Shown here one piece after another: positions 1 through 10,700 of a DNA stretch of 64,000 bases. The notes beneath the pieces are model-generated. The model had not been told where the DNA came from, did not search any database, and saw nothing but the letters and a program-made list of their open reading frames with translations. Location: positions 124,001 to 188,000 of the forward strand of contig OY729419.2 of NCBI GenBank assembly GCA_963422285.2. The letters run 5' to 3'. Made by a program: the position numbers and the translations under genes. The first letter of the stretch is position 1. Each line of letters opens with the position of its first letter. Source of the stretch: VXYL01 sp963422285 (lineage in GTDB: Bacteria; Pseudomonadota; Gammaproteobacteria; Pseudomonadales; Azotimanducaceae).

Positions 1-1
1 G

Positions 2-607
2 GGCTCGAACCCCTGCCGCAACATGCGGCGGTACAAAACGACCCCGCGCGAGCGCTTCCTCTCGCTGGACGAGCTGAAGCGCCTCGGCTTCGTGCTCGAC
101 CACGCCGAGGACCGGCGGGCCGCCGCCGCTATCCGGCTGCTGCTGTTCACCGGGGCGCGGTCGTCCGAGATCACGGGCCTTCGGTGGGACTGGATACGCG
201 GCACCCGCGCCGTCCTGCCGGATTCGAAGGCCGGGCCGAAGACGATCCAGCTTCCGCCGCCCGCACGGGCCGTCCTGAACGGCCTGCCGCGGGAAGGGCG
301 TTACGTCTTCCCGAGCAGGACGGGCGACGGCCCGATGAAGGACCTTGGTCTGCGCTGGCAGAAGCTGCGCGGCCTCGCCGGGCTGGACGACGTGCGCATC
401 CACGACTGCCGGCACACGTTCGCCAGCCACGCCGTGATGAGCGGACTCGGCCTCTATACGGTCGGCCGGCTGCTCGGCCACGCCAATGTCGCCTCCACCG
501 AGCGCTACGCCCATCTCGCCGACGAACACGTTCGCGAAGCGGCGGGACGCATCTGCGCAATCGTCAGCGACACCATGGCCGGAAGCGGCAGGGAGGGCGG
601 ACGATGA
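2..607 (+). CDS. Tyrosine recombinase / phage-type integrase, C-terminal part (cut by left edge)
   Basis: Catalytic domain of a tyrosine site-specific recombinase, which cuts and rejoins DNA through a tyrosine. The reading frame is open to the left edge and codes N-P-C-R-N just before the first ATG (23), a usual integrase linker, so the gene starts outside the window. From the ATG, the catalytic set is visible: Arg in TGARSSEI (about residue 46), Lys in DSKAGPKT, the HxxR box as IHDCRHTFAS, His in LLGHANVAS and the nucleophile in TERYAHL. All key residues are present, so it looks active. Its stop overlaps the ATG of the next recombinase (ATGA at 604-607), which means translational coupling. 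Two adjacent, similar integrases suggest one mobile element carrying a recombinase set. Family is certain, substrate unknown. Confidence 0.9.
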   Translation, partial: GSNPCRNMRRYKTTPRERFLSLDELKRLGFVLDHAEDRRAAAAIRLLLFTGARSSEITGLRWDWIRGTRAVLPDSKAGPKTIQLPPPARAVLNGLPREGRYVFPSRTGDGPMKDLGLRWQKLRGLAGLDDVRIHDCRHTFASHAVMSGLGLYTVGRLLGHANVASTERYAHLADEHVREAAGRICAIVSDTMAGSGREGGR

Positions 608-1979
608 GCGGCAGCAGGCACCGCATCCGGCTCACCGTGAAGGCCATCGCCGCCGTGAAACCGGCGGCGAAGGAATACACGCTGTGGGACAACCTTCTGG
701 CGCATTTCGGGGGCGGGTGCAGCCCTCCGGCGTCCGGTCCTACATCGTCCAGACCCACATCAACGGGCGCATGCGCAAGATCACGCTGGGACGCTTCCCG
801 GAACTCCCGCTCGACGCGGCACGCCGGGAAGGCGCCGCCGTGCTCGCCCGCTTGTGGGGCGGCGAGGAGGTGACGCCGCGACGCAAGAGCATGGCGCCGC
901 TGTTTCGGGACTTCGCCGCCCGCTACCGGGAACGGCGGGCACATCGCTGGAAGCCGTCCTCGCTCAAGACCTTCGACATCTACATGCGCAATCGCCTGAT
1001 GCCGCACTTCGGGCGGCTCCGGCTCGGCGCCATCGACCATGTGCGGGTCTCGGCATGGTTCGACGCCGCGAGCGCGGACAAGCCCGGCGCGGCCAGCCGC
1101 GCCTTCGAGATACTGCGCGCCATGCTCGCCTCCGCCCGGCAGTGGGGCGACCTGGGCGAGCATGTCCCCGACGCCTGCGCCAACATCGTCAGGAACGCGC
1201 GAAGGCCCGTCGCCCGATACCTCGATCATGCGGAGCTCGAACGCCTCGGTGCGGCGCTGGACCGACGCCGGGAAGAACATCCCTGGCCGGTCGCGGCAAT
1301 CCGCCTGCTGACCCTCACAGGGGCGCGGCTCTCCGAAGTCATCAATCTCAAGTGGGACGAGATCGGCGAACTTGGCGAGGACGGCGCGAGCGCGCGGCTC
1401 GGCGACACCAAGACTGGGCCGCGCACCGTCTGGCTCGGACCGGAAGCCGCAAGGCTGCTCGCGGCCTTGCCACGGACCGAAGGCGCGGCGCGAGTGTTCC
1501 CCGAGGACCTGACGTCGGATCGCCTTTACACGTTCCGGGTCGGTATCCGGGAGGAAGCGAGGCTGCCCGGACTTCGTATCCATGACTACTGCCGCTACAC
1601 CTGGGCCTCGCAGGGCGTCATGAACGGGGTCGGGCTCACCACCGTCGGTCGACTGCTCGGACATCGCCAGCGAGAGACCACTGCGATCTATGCCCATCTC
1701 GACGATGGCGCGCTCAGAGACGCCGCCACACAGGCGGCGGCTGTTATCGCCCGGGCGATGGGATACAGGGCCGAACCGCCGCCGCTGCCGGACGAGGCAG
1801 AGGACGGGGATGCCCCGACGGTTGTCCCGGAGTTTCCGAGACCCAGCATGCCAACAGCACCGGGCGAGCAGCGAACGCCCCTATGGCTCAGGTCCAGAGA
1901 CAACAAGCGTTCGGACGGAACGGGCCCGGAAGGCAGCGCGGGGAAGCCGTCCCAACGTGGGCGCCTCGACTGGTTGTGA
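604..1979 (+). pseudogene. Second tyrosine recombinase, one frameshift and altered HxxR box
   Basis: Full-length integrase pattern of about 455 codons. An N-terminal DUF4102-like arm-binding region (LTVKAIAAVKPAAKEYTLWD, then GVRSYIVQTHINGRMRKITLG) is followed by a SAM-like core-binding region and the catalytic domain. The start at 604 overlaps the previous stop. The frame breaks in the GGGGG run at 709-713: adding one G restores a continuous HFGGRVQPSG sequence, so one base was lost. The catalytic Arg (TGARLSEV), Lys (DTKTGPRT), His (LLGHRQRE) and Tyr (TAIYAHL) remain. The HxxR box reads IHDYCRYTWAS, with one extra residue between His and Arg and Tyr where His usually follows Arg. The protein is probably inactive, unless the frameshift is a sequencing error. 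The tail after about codon 390 is low-complexity and proline-rich. Confidence 0.82.
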
Positions 1980-2077
1980 CCGTATCCACTGACGTTGAAT
2001 TCCGATTCGGAGATCGGGGACAGCAGAGAATGTCTCCCAGCACACGACCCACTGTGGTATTAGTCAAACTCGCCATC

Positions 2078-4729
2078 TCAACATCTTTCAGGCCAAAAAA
2101 GTGCTAAATCATTCAGATATATATTTTGAAACGGTAGCCGGAAATCATGAATCTCTTGTAAAGCATACTCGCGAGCTTTGTCGAGCCAAGTCAACATAAT
2201 TTCGTTCGAAATCGGTCGAACTGGGCGATCTCCGTCCAATCGCCCGGGCCTGCGTTGATTGAGTTGATCCAGCACTTGTTCGTCCCGCAGCAGGACCAAG
2301 GCCCTGGCATCGTCCGCCGTGACGCCTGCGACCACTTGGCGCACGTAGCCAGCCCGGCTGGTCACCGCATCCTGGACCTGAAACACCGCCAGCGGGTGGG
2401 CAAGTTCTCGAAACAGCGCCATGCCGCCTTCCGCGTCGGCCGCCTGGGACAGTGCTTGGTCGAACATCTGATGACCAACCCCCACGATCCGCTTGGTCTC
2501 CTCCGCGTCACGGACATGCCGGCGAAAGATCAGGTTTTCGTAACGCGGCCGTACTCCCGGAGCGCCGAGCCACGCATCTGGCGTCTTGAAGCTGAAAGAC
2601 CCTCCTTCCCGGCCGGGCCTGCGGCGATTCTTCACCAACGCTCCGTAAAAGAATGGCTCCAGGTCCGGCAGATCCTTTCTTGGGACGTCCTCGAGTTGGG
2701 ACAAATCGAAGCTCTGGCAATGGCCCACCAGGTCCGTCACGGTCGCAATGGCCGACTTTCCTCCCAGGCGCCGCGTCTTTGCGTCGAACCACTCGTCGAG
2801 GCGATCCGGCCGAACAGACTTACCCTCCGCAAACAACTCGTTGAAGAAGCTTGGACCGGCTATGCCGAGAACCATCTGCATCAGGTCCTCGGGTTCATCC
2901 ATGGCATGACCGAGAGCCTCCATGATGTTGCCAAGCTTGGTCTCCAGCTTGCTCCAGATTCTCGATTCCACCGTGTTCGGGTTGCGGATGGTCACCACAT
3001 CGACGGGATGCTTCTGGCCATAGCGGTTCAATCGACCTACTCGCTGATGAAGGCGCATCGGATTCCACGGGAGATCCACATGGACCAGGGTGTGGCAGCA
3101 TTCCTGAAGGTCGATGCCTTCGCCACCCGCTTCGGTGGAAACGAGGAATCGAATTCGGCCTTGGTTGAATGCGTCCGCGGTCGCCTCTCGGCTCGCCGAA
3201 AGCACGACCTTGTCGCCCGATGGCCGTCGCACACCTGTCAGACGATCGTCCCCATTGATGAAGCCCACGCTGTCCTCACCAAATCGAGCCATCAGCGTCG
3301 AAACCGCCAGGGCCTGGGTCGCCTTGTACTCCGTGAACAGCAATATGGAGCGGTCGCTGTACTGGTTGCCGATGATCTCGCCGATACGTTCGATCTTGCT
3401 CTCTTCCTCTACCAGCGCGGCCGCCTCGAGCAACGCCTCGAGGTGAGGTAACTCGTCTTCCAGCAACTGAAACCGTTTCTGATTCATCCAGCGGTTGAAT
3501 GCCTCCAGAACATCAGGGTCTTCTTCATCGCTCGCAGGAGGATCCGCTGCGCCCGCATCCCGGAGATCGTCGATCTCCTTCTTGAGCTTGTGCAATCGCC
3601 TCCTGAGCGCTGCGCGAATCGCCGCTACCGAGCTGGACGCGATCTTCTGCATGGCGATGAGGACCAGGGTTACTTGCCGCCGCTGGCTTTGCTGCAACCC
3701 CGATGCATAGGCGTTGCCCGCGAGAATGAAGCGGGTCAGAAGCTGATAGAAATCCCGCTCCGCATCGGAATAGTCATACGTTTGAGGATGGTTGCCGACG
3801 GCCTGGAACAGCCGGTTCCCGGCCATGTCCGTCACCTTGTTCTTGAAGTTCCTGATGAGCACCTGTCTCAGCCGCGGCAGTTGCTCATCCTCCGGACGAT
3901 GGGGGTCGAAGACATCGGGCCGAAGCAAACCCATCAGCGACCAGAAGCCGTAGGGCTTGCCGCGGTGCGGCGTTCCCGTGAAGAAAAGGCATGACTGGAC
4001 CCTTCCCTCTTGGACGAGACGTTCGACGAATTCAAAGCCGAGGGTCTTGCCAGTCTGTTCGTCGGCGTTGAGGTGATGCGCCTCGTCCACGATCAGCATG
4101 TCCCAGGCGGGTGCATCCAGCAGCCGTTCGTGGCGCCCTGCGCGATCCTTGCGCAGGGTCTGGAGGGACGCGACGACCTGGTTGTGTGTGTTCCAGAAGT
4201 CGGCCTTGGGCCGGTCCACCTCAGGGCGATAGATCGACATGCGGATGTCGAACATGGTCCGTAGCCGGTACTGCCATTGGTCCACGAGCGCGGCGGGGGT
4301 CAGGATCAAGAGCCTTCTGACCTTGCCGCTGGACAGCAGCGGCCACAGGATCAGGCCGGCCTCCACGGTTTTTCCCAACCCGACGTCGTCGGCGATCAGC
4401 AACCGGATGGGCCACTGCTGCAACGCCCGATGGCAGACCCAGAGCTGATGCGGCAGAAGATCGATACGGGAGCAGGAGAACACCCCCCATGCATCGTTCA
4501 ATGACCGAATGGCTGCCGCCTGGGCTTTGAGGGTTACATCCAGCGCCGGAGACCACCGGCCCAGCTTTACCGCATCGGCGACCCCGAGGCGCGTATCCAG
4601 ACTGCTGGCCTCGCAAGACTCGATACCGTGTTCGAAGCGGACGACGACCGTGTCGCCCTGGTCCAGGATTACGCTTCCCGTACCGAAGCGCGAATGGTGG
4701 ACTTGCTGCTCCGCTTCAAACATCGTCAC
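2078..4729 (-). CDS. SNF2-family DEAH helicase/translocase, partner of the giant GHKL ATPase
   Basis: 883-residue superfamily 2 ATPase. A short N-terminal SH3/Tudor-like segment (FGTGSVILDQGDTVVVRF, residues 15-32) resembles the N-terminus of RapA/HepA-type proteins. The helicase core follows: motif I DDVGLGKT with Lys120, motif II DEAH at 215-218, motif III TGTP at 251-254, motif V EAGGEGIDLQ near 535 and motif VI HQRVGRLNRYGQ near 565. A charged, coiled-coil-like insert (about 350-440) separates the two RecA lobes, and the last 250 residues match nothing I recognise. SNF2 enzymes usually translocate on duplex DNA rather than unwind it. It lies 65 bp downstream of the giant ATPase gene on the same strand, so the two are likely one transcript. 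No nuclease or methylase motif is seen. RapA and defence helicases such as DrmD and DpdE are relatives in the broad sense only. Confidence 0.88.
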   Translation of the reverse strand: MTMFEAEQQVHHSRFGTGSVILDQGDTVVVRFEHGIESCEASSLDTRLGVADAVKLGRWSPALDVTLKAQAAAIRSLNDAWGVFSCSRIDLLPHQLWVCHRALQQWPIRLLIADDVGLGKTVEAGLILWPLLSSGKVRRLLILTPAALVDQWQYRLRTMFDIRMSIYRPEVDRPKADFWNTHNQVVASLQTLRKDRAGRHERLLDAPAWDMLIVDEAHHLNADEQTGKTLGFEFVERLVQEGRVQSCLFFTGTPHRGKPYGFWSLMGLLRPDVFDPHRPEDEQLPRLRQVLIRNFKNKVTDMAGNRLFQAVGNHPQTYDYSDAERDFYQLLTRFILAGNAYASGLQQSQRRQVTLVLIAMQKIASSSVAAIRAALRRRLHKLKKEIDDLRDAGAADPPASDEEDPDVLEAFNRWMNQKRFQLLEDELPHLEALLEAAALVEEESKIERIGEIIGNQYSDRSILLFTEYKATQALAVSTLMARFGEDSVGFINGDDRLTGVRRPSGDKVVLSASREATADAFNQGRIRFLVSTEAGGEGIDLQECCHTLVHVDLPWNPMRLHQRVGRLNRYGQKHPVDVVTIRNPNTVESRIWSKLETKLGNIMEALGHAMDEPEDLMQMVLGIAGPSFFNELFAEGKSVRPDRLDEWFDAKTRRLGGKSAIATVTDLVGHCQSFDLSQLEDVPRKDLPDLEPFFYGALVKNRRRPGREGGSFSFKTPDAWLGAPGVRPRYENLIFRRHVRDAEETKRIVGVGHQMFDQALSQAADAEGGMALFRELAHPLAVFQVQDAVTSRAGYVRQVVAGVTADDARALVLLRDEQVLDQLNQRRPGRLDGDRPVRPISNEIMLTWLDKAREYALQEIHDFRLPFQNIYLNDLALFWPERC

Positions 4730-4794
4730 AAGCCCTCAGCGGACATCGACCCCGCACAACGAGCCGTAGAGTGTCCCAACGCAGCGCGAGACGA

Positions 4795-7700
4795 TCATTG
4801 CCATCGCCTATCGAGCAATCGGTGGCGTAACAAAGCATCCGAGGAGATGATGCGCAGTGGAATGTCATAATCGCTGCCGAAGGTCGCCCTTTCCTCGCCC
4901 AAGTGGTTCGCCAAAATCTCGTGGATGTTCTTGAATGCGGAGATATCAATGCCGAACGAATGAAAAAAGCACTTGATACGTTCTATCGGCGCATAGGCGT
5001 GCGGGACTGCGAGGGGACTCTTGATCACACCTTGATGCAAGAGCTCCCGAACGACAAAGGGGAAACCGACTCTCAAGGTCCTAGTCAGGGGCGGAGCGTC
5101 GATCCCGCCACCTTGAAGATATGGATTCGACCGTGGGGCCAGAACCATATCCTGGGTGAAGGGTTCCTCAAACCGATCTATTGACAGGAACAGATCCACA
5201 TAGTCATCCAGCCAACGGCGCAGCCTGTAGAGCTTGGGGAATTGAGCCAGCCATTGCGTCCACTCCTCGTCGTCTTGTTGCGCCTCGGCGTACTTCTCAA
5301 TGATGTCAAGCCATTTCTCGGGCTCTTTCTTCGGGTCGTTATCTATGAATACCGTCCACCAGCCTTGCTCCCGACAATGCTCGATGAAGGCGCGATGCTG
5401 TTCCTCTCGGGTACGCCCCATGCCCTGGAAACTCCCGAGCGCAAGGAGCGTGAACCACGACGGTCTGTCAGCTCTACCCGTTTCCGGGTCTTGTTTCAGG
5501 TTCAAACTTCCAAAGCCTTGGGGATAAAGGCTATTCCGGTACGCGGCTGCCCGCTCGCGGCCCTCGTTCGCCCACCATTTGTAAAGCCGCTCCAGCGCTG
5601 CCGGCAAATCGACATGGGGGTCGATCAGTTGGTGTACTTCGTCGCTACCGGCCATCACCTGCTCGAGGCGTGTGCTTGCAATGAGCCGACGGCGCAGCCT
5701 GTCCTGCTGTTCCTCGGTCAACCCTTTCGTGAGTTGGAAATCGTTGAGCACGGTGCGTAGCCATCCTTGTTTACGCACCCGTTCGGCGACCCGTTCACCG
5801 AGATCGCCATCTGCAAGGTACTCGAGTGCGGCGGATTGTGCCTCGGCAGTCTCTGCATCCAGCACCCATCGTGCGAGCGTCTCTGCCAGCGCGTCCAGGC
5901 GCTGCCGGCACAGGAGGAAGAAGACGAGAGCCGGCCACTCATCGTCTCTTTCGGCGTAGTAATCGGCGTGCAGGCGCCGCTCGGACGGCGCCAACCGGTG
6001 CCGGCGCGGTTCATCATCGGATTCGAGACGACCGCGAGAAGCCAGCAGTGTGCGGGATTCGACCCACTTGTCCGCCTCGGAGCGAAAGAGAAGCTTGTGC
6101 AGCCGATCGCGCAGATCGTCCGATTTCCAGTCCTTCGATTCCTCGGTCAGAAGCCATAGCCGTCCCAACACTTCGGCATCGTCGGGCTGGACCCTCGAAT
6201 GCTCCAACAGACCTACAAGGGCGGAGAGGCCGAGGGACTGAGGTTCGCACAAGCCGGCCTCCCGCAGGATGTCTCCGATCTCCTTGGAGACACACGTTTC
6301 ACCCGGGTACCGCTTCGCGAAGCGTTTCCAGGCACCCATCAACTCGCCGACATCTGCTTGCAGCAACACTTCGCTTAGCTGGAAACGGATCTCGCCCGCA
6401 TCCGAGAATCCACGCAGCGATCCCTTCAACCCGTTCGGAACCGCCCTCGATCGAGCGGATAGTCGCGTGAGTACGCCCAACGCCACCTCACGGGCAAGAT
6501 CCACCCCATCGCGGTGGGGGCGTCTCAACCACCCTTTCGTCAATCCGGACCAGATGCTCTCCCAGAAATCCAGGGCATCAAGGTCCGCCGCCAAACGCAG
6601 GTCAGCCCTCACGGAACCCCAGTCCTTGCAGGAGCGTTCCAGCAGCGCACCGAGAGCGTCGCCGGCGTGCCGCCCGATTCTCTTCGCCGTCTCCAGGTTG
6701 TTGCCGGAGCGACCCGCCAGTCGACCGCGGCCGGCGTCCAGGTCGAAGCTGCCATTGACGACGAAGCCCACCGCCGACTCTTCCCTCGTGGGCACCGTGA
6801 CCCAGAGCGCAGGAACCGTGTCGGGCAACGGACGGAATCCCCCTGGTCCCAAGGCCATGAGTACGCTGCCTTCACTGGTGCGGACGCAGAGCGCCATCGT
6901 GCGGTCGCCCCACTCGCCTTGCAGGCACAGCTCGCCGGCCTCCACATTCGGGCAGATCTCGTGCGGCTTCCAGGACCAGGACGACTCCGATGCCCCGACC
7001 CGGGTGACGGACCGGATGGCCCGTCCGAATATGCAGAGGATTCCCGCAAGCTGCCTGAATCGTTCCAGGACACGGGCTCGGGCTTCCCTATCGACTCCGG
7101 GCAGATCGATGAGCGTTCCTGGTTGCGTGGAGTCCGTGCCGAAGCCAGTCAGTCGTTGCCGCGCCTCGTGGATGTCCTTCCAGGGTTGAGGCAGGATTCC
7201 CGCCACCACACGAACAGCCAGCCGACCGCTGAGGATTCGGGGCTGCTCGCAGGCCAGCAATACGCTCTTGAACCCGAGTCCGAACTTGCCGGTCACGTCT
7301 CCGTGGCCGGGCTTGTCGGAGGCGGAGAGGATCAGCATCTTCTCCAGGTCCCGGTCGTAGCCCCGGCCTTGGCCGTCGAAGCCGACGGGACCGCGAGCAT
7401 TGATCGGCCGCCCCCAGTGCAGGAACCCGAGACCATCCTTCCGTTCCTCCACCACGAAGCGCTGCGCCGATTCCCGAACGTCACGGCCCTCTGACGGGTA
7501 GGCGTGACAATAGCCCGACTCGACGGCAGCGTCGTCGGCGTTCTGGAACAGCTCCAGCGGGATGCTCGAAAGCTCGTACTGATATTGTTCGAGCTTGCTC
7601 TTGACCGCCTGCACGACGGCGCCCGGGCTCTCGTCGATGCGGTCAGCAAGGTCGTCGAGCGCTCGGCGTCGCTCCTTCCTTTCGGACTCGGCTGACTGTT

Positions 7701-10700
7701 CATCGTTCGCTTCCGCCTCGACGACACGGCGCTGCAAGCGATCGCAGACCGCCAGCTGCTTCTCGATAGACTCGTGCCTCACGGAGAGCTGGCGGAGGTA
7801 GAACGGGATGTGTTCCAGGATCAGCCGACGGGCAGTCCCGATTTCGAGCTGATCGCTTTGATCCAGCTCTTTCCAAAGGCCGCCGAAGTCCACGCCTATT
7901 TGGTTGTAGAGATAGCGGTAGAGGCATTCGGCGGTGGCGCACAGCAGTTTGCCGAGCTGCTCCGGCCGGAATTGGTCAGGGTCGATGCAGCGTAGCGGGA
8001 TTATTGCTTCACAGCCAACGCCTCCCAGGGAACCGGCAATGAGCGTGTCTGGATTTTTCTCGAGCGCAACGCGTATCGGCATGCCCAGGAGGTTGCACAC
8101 CTGAGCCTCGTCTCCGATCACCTGGACCGCGATGCTAAAGAAGTCGAGTGCTTGTCCAGCGGTCTTTCCTCCCATCCACCGCTGTTCGCCAGGGTCATGC
8201 CATTGCAGTTTTCCAACGAGCCACTCGAAGCTGTGCGGATGAAGGTACTCGTTGGCCAATTTACGCACGTCAGGCCCCAACAGTCCCAACACCGCCCCGA
8301 TCATGGGTCGTGGCACGAGACTCGAGTCCCATTGACCGAAATAACCGCACAGGATATTGGATGCAGCGTTACGGGCCAGCGAAAAATCAACCATAGGTAC
8401 GCCCGGTTGATCGCTTGCCAAGCTCGAGTTCGCCCGGCAAACCAGATCTCCGAGGATGCCCTTCTGCTTCATATCGAGCAGGCTGCCACACACCACGCTG
8501 GGGGCGTCGGCGCACAATTCTGCAGCCTCCCGCCAGGATCCGTCGGCGGATGCCAATCGCAGACGAGGAAGGTGTTCGCGGGCGGTCCGGCAATGGACCG
8601 TCAGTTGGCGGAGATAGTCGTCATGAGCTGACTTGCGAAGCTCCCACTGATCGTTGTCACCGCTGATCCAGTCCAACACCGCCACCAAGTACTGAATGTC
8701 GATCTCCCTCGATAGGGTCGGCCCAAGCTTGCCCCAGACGGTCTCCCGGTCGAACGGTTCAGCCGCCGTCTCCAGCAACCGCCAGCCCGGGAGCTTGTCG
8801 CAGCGAGCGAGTAGCCCTATCGCGTCAGGCTGTGGCTGCCCCGTCCACTTCCCGATGCAGTAGTCCGGCAGGTCCTCCAGCAACAGCCCCAGACGATCGA
8901 GCCCGTCCGAATCGGATGAAAAGCCGACTTCGCGGATCCGTTCCCAAGCCTCGTGCTCCCGTACCGCAGCATCGATATCCTCGGGCACGGCAAAGCAGTG
9001 ACCATGGGATGCCCGATGCTCGGCGATGAGCCGGTGAGCTTCGTCCCGAAGTGCGTCCTGGAGGTTGATGACGTCTTCAGGCTTGACCGGCGCATCGTGA
9101 GTTGTCGGAAGCCAAGCCTTCCCCCGTAGCAAATCCCCCAAGTCATTTAGAACGTCATCCGATAGCCCACCCAGCGCATCCATGACGCTGCGCCAGTAGT
9201 GCAAAGGATCCCGGGTGCCCAGCGCGATTTCTATCCTGGCGCGTTCGTCCCAACGTCGCAGCCAGCACTGCTGGTTGGCTGCAACGAGCGCGTTCTCGCT
9301 CGGCGCGACTAGGGTCGCCTCACCTGTCAAGGGATCCTCTTGATCCAACGCGGGGGGGGGGGGGGGGGGCGCCAAATAGACGTTTTCAGATGCCGGGACG
9401 GGGCGCCCGTCCACTGCCGTATGCAGCGGTAGCCGCAACCACAGATCCTTGTCTTCGATGCGCGAGAGAATCTCGTCGCGCTCATCTGCCGAGAACGCTT
9501 CCGACGTCTCGATGGTTTGACCTGTCTTGCGCAGTTCGGCAATCAGCGTCTGGGCGTCGACCTCGGCGATGTTCGCGTTGCTCCAACGGCCCCGGGGGAC
9601 GGTATTGGCGAGGGAGTCGGGAATCAGACTCCACTGCGCATCGGCGTGCAGAGCAGACCAGAGCTTGCTCCAGGCGGAATGCTGGCCGTGGCCGCCGATC
9701 CAGAGCTTCGCATCATCGTCATTGCGATGGTCGGGCGAGCCGTGCAGCAGGAACCGCAGGCCGCGCCGCGCCATTACGTCTGTTCCGGAGTCGTTCGCCT
9801 GTTCAAGCAGGCCACGGCGGTCCGTGAGGCTTCCCAATCGATCGGCATACCGGCCCGCAGCGGCCAGGCAGGCTTGGCTGTCGCTCGCAGCGGGGATACG
9901 GCTGCCTCCACCCCGGGATTCGTCTTCGGAAAAGAGCTCGCGGTAGGTCTGCGCCCGAACCAGGCAGACTTCAGCATCCGGAAGCGCCCGGGCGAGATCC
10001 GGAGCGATTCCCATCGCTACATCTCTCAGCCCTCCCACGAAGGAGAACAAGCATCCGGCACTTCGCACCCGATCGAGGTACTCGACAGACACTGGCTTCT
10101 CGACCCCGTTTCGCGCATCCTGCACCCGGATGACTCGAAGAGTCCGATGCCCTCTCAAGAAGTGACTCCGATCTGCGGTGGAAAGGGTTCGCAACAAGCC
10201 CTGCACCGCCTCCAGAATCGGTTGATGCGCTCCCTCTTTGCCTAGCGAGTCGAGAGCGCGGTCCAGCACCTCCAGCCAAAGGGCCAAGGCTGGTTCGTCG
10301 GGTGAAGCCTTGCTACGCGCCGCCGACTCCTCGCCCCGTGATTTCGGTTTCATGCCCTTGGGAACGAGCAACACCGAAGCGTCGACCGCCCACAAATCCT
10401 TGAGGATCGGCTCGGGCAACTCGGAGGCCAGCTCCAGCCATCTCTCCGGCTGCAGGAAGCCGACAAGGCGGCCCGCCGCGGCTGCCACTCGACGTCGAGT
10501 GTCACCGCCAGCCTCCCGCAGCCCGTTCCTCATCGCGTCCAGCAACCGGCGCTGGATGCGCTCGGAGGTCTTGTGCGATCCGGCGCACAGATCGAGGAAC
10601 TTGATCAGATAATCCATGGACGGGGCGTCCACGAACAGGCCGTTGACCTGGGACAGCATACCCTCCAGCTCTTCCTTCGGCCACTCATCCGGCCCTTCCG

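Noticed and set aside
1..15. GGGCTCGAACCCC resembles the T-arm of a tRNA next to an integrase
   Set aside because: The bases are in frame with the recombinase and code its usual Asn-Pro-Cys-Arg linker; no rest of a tRNA is visible in the window.
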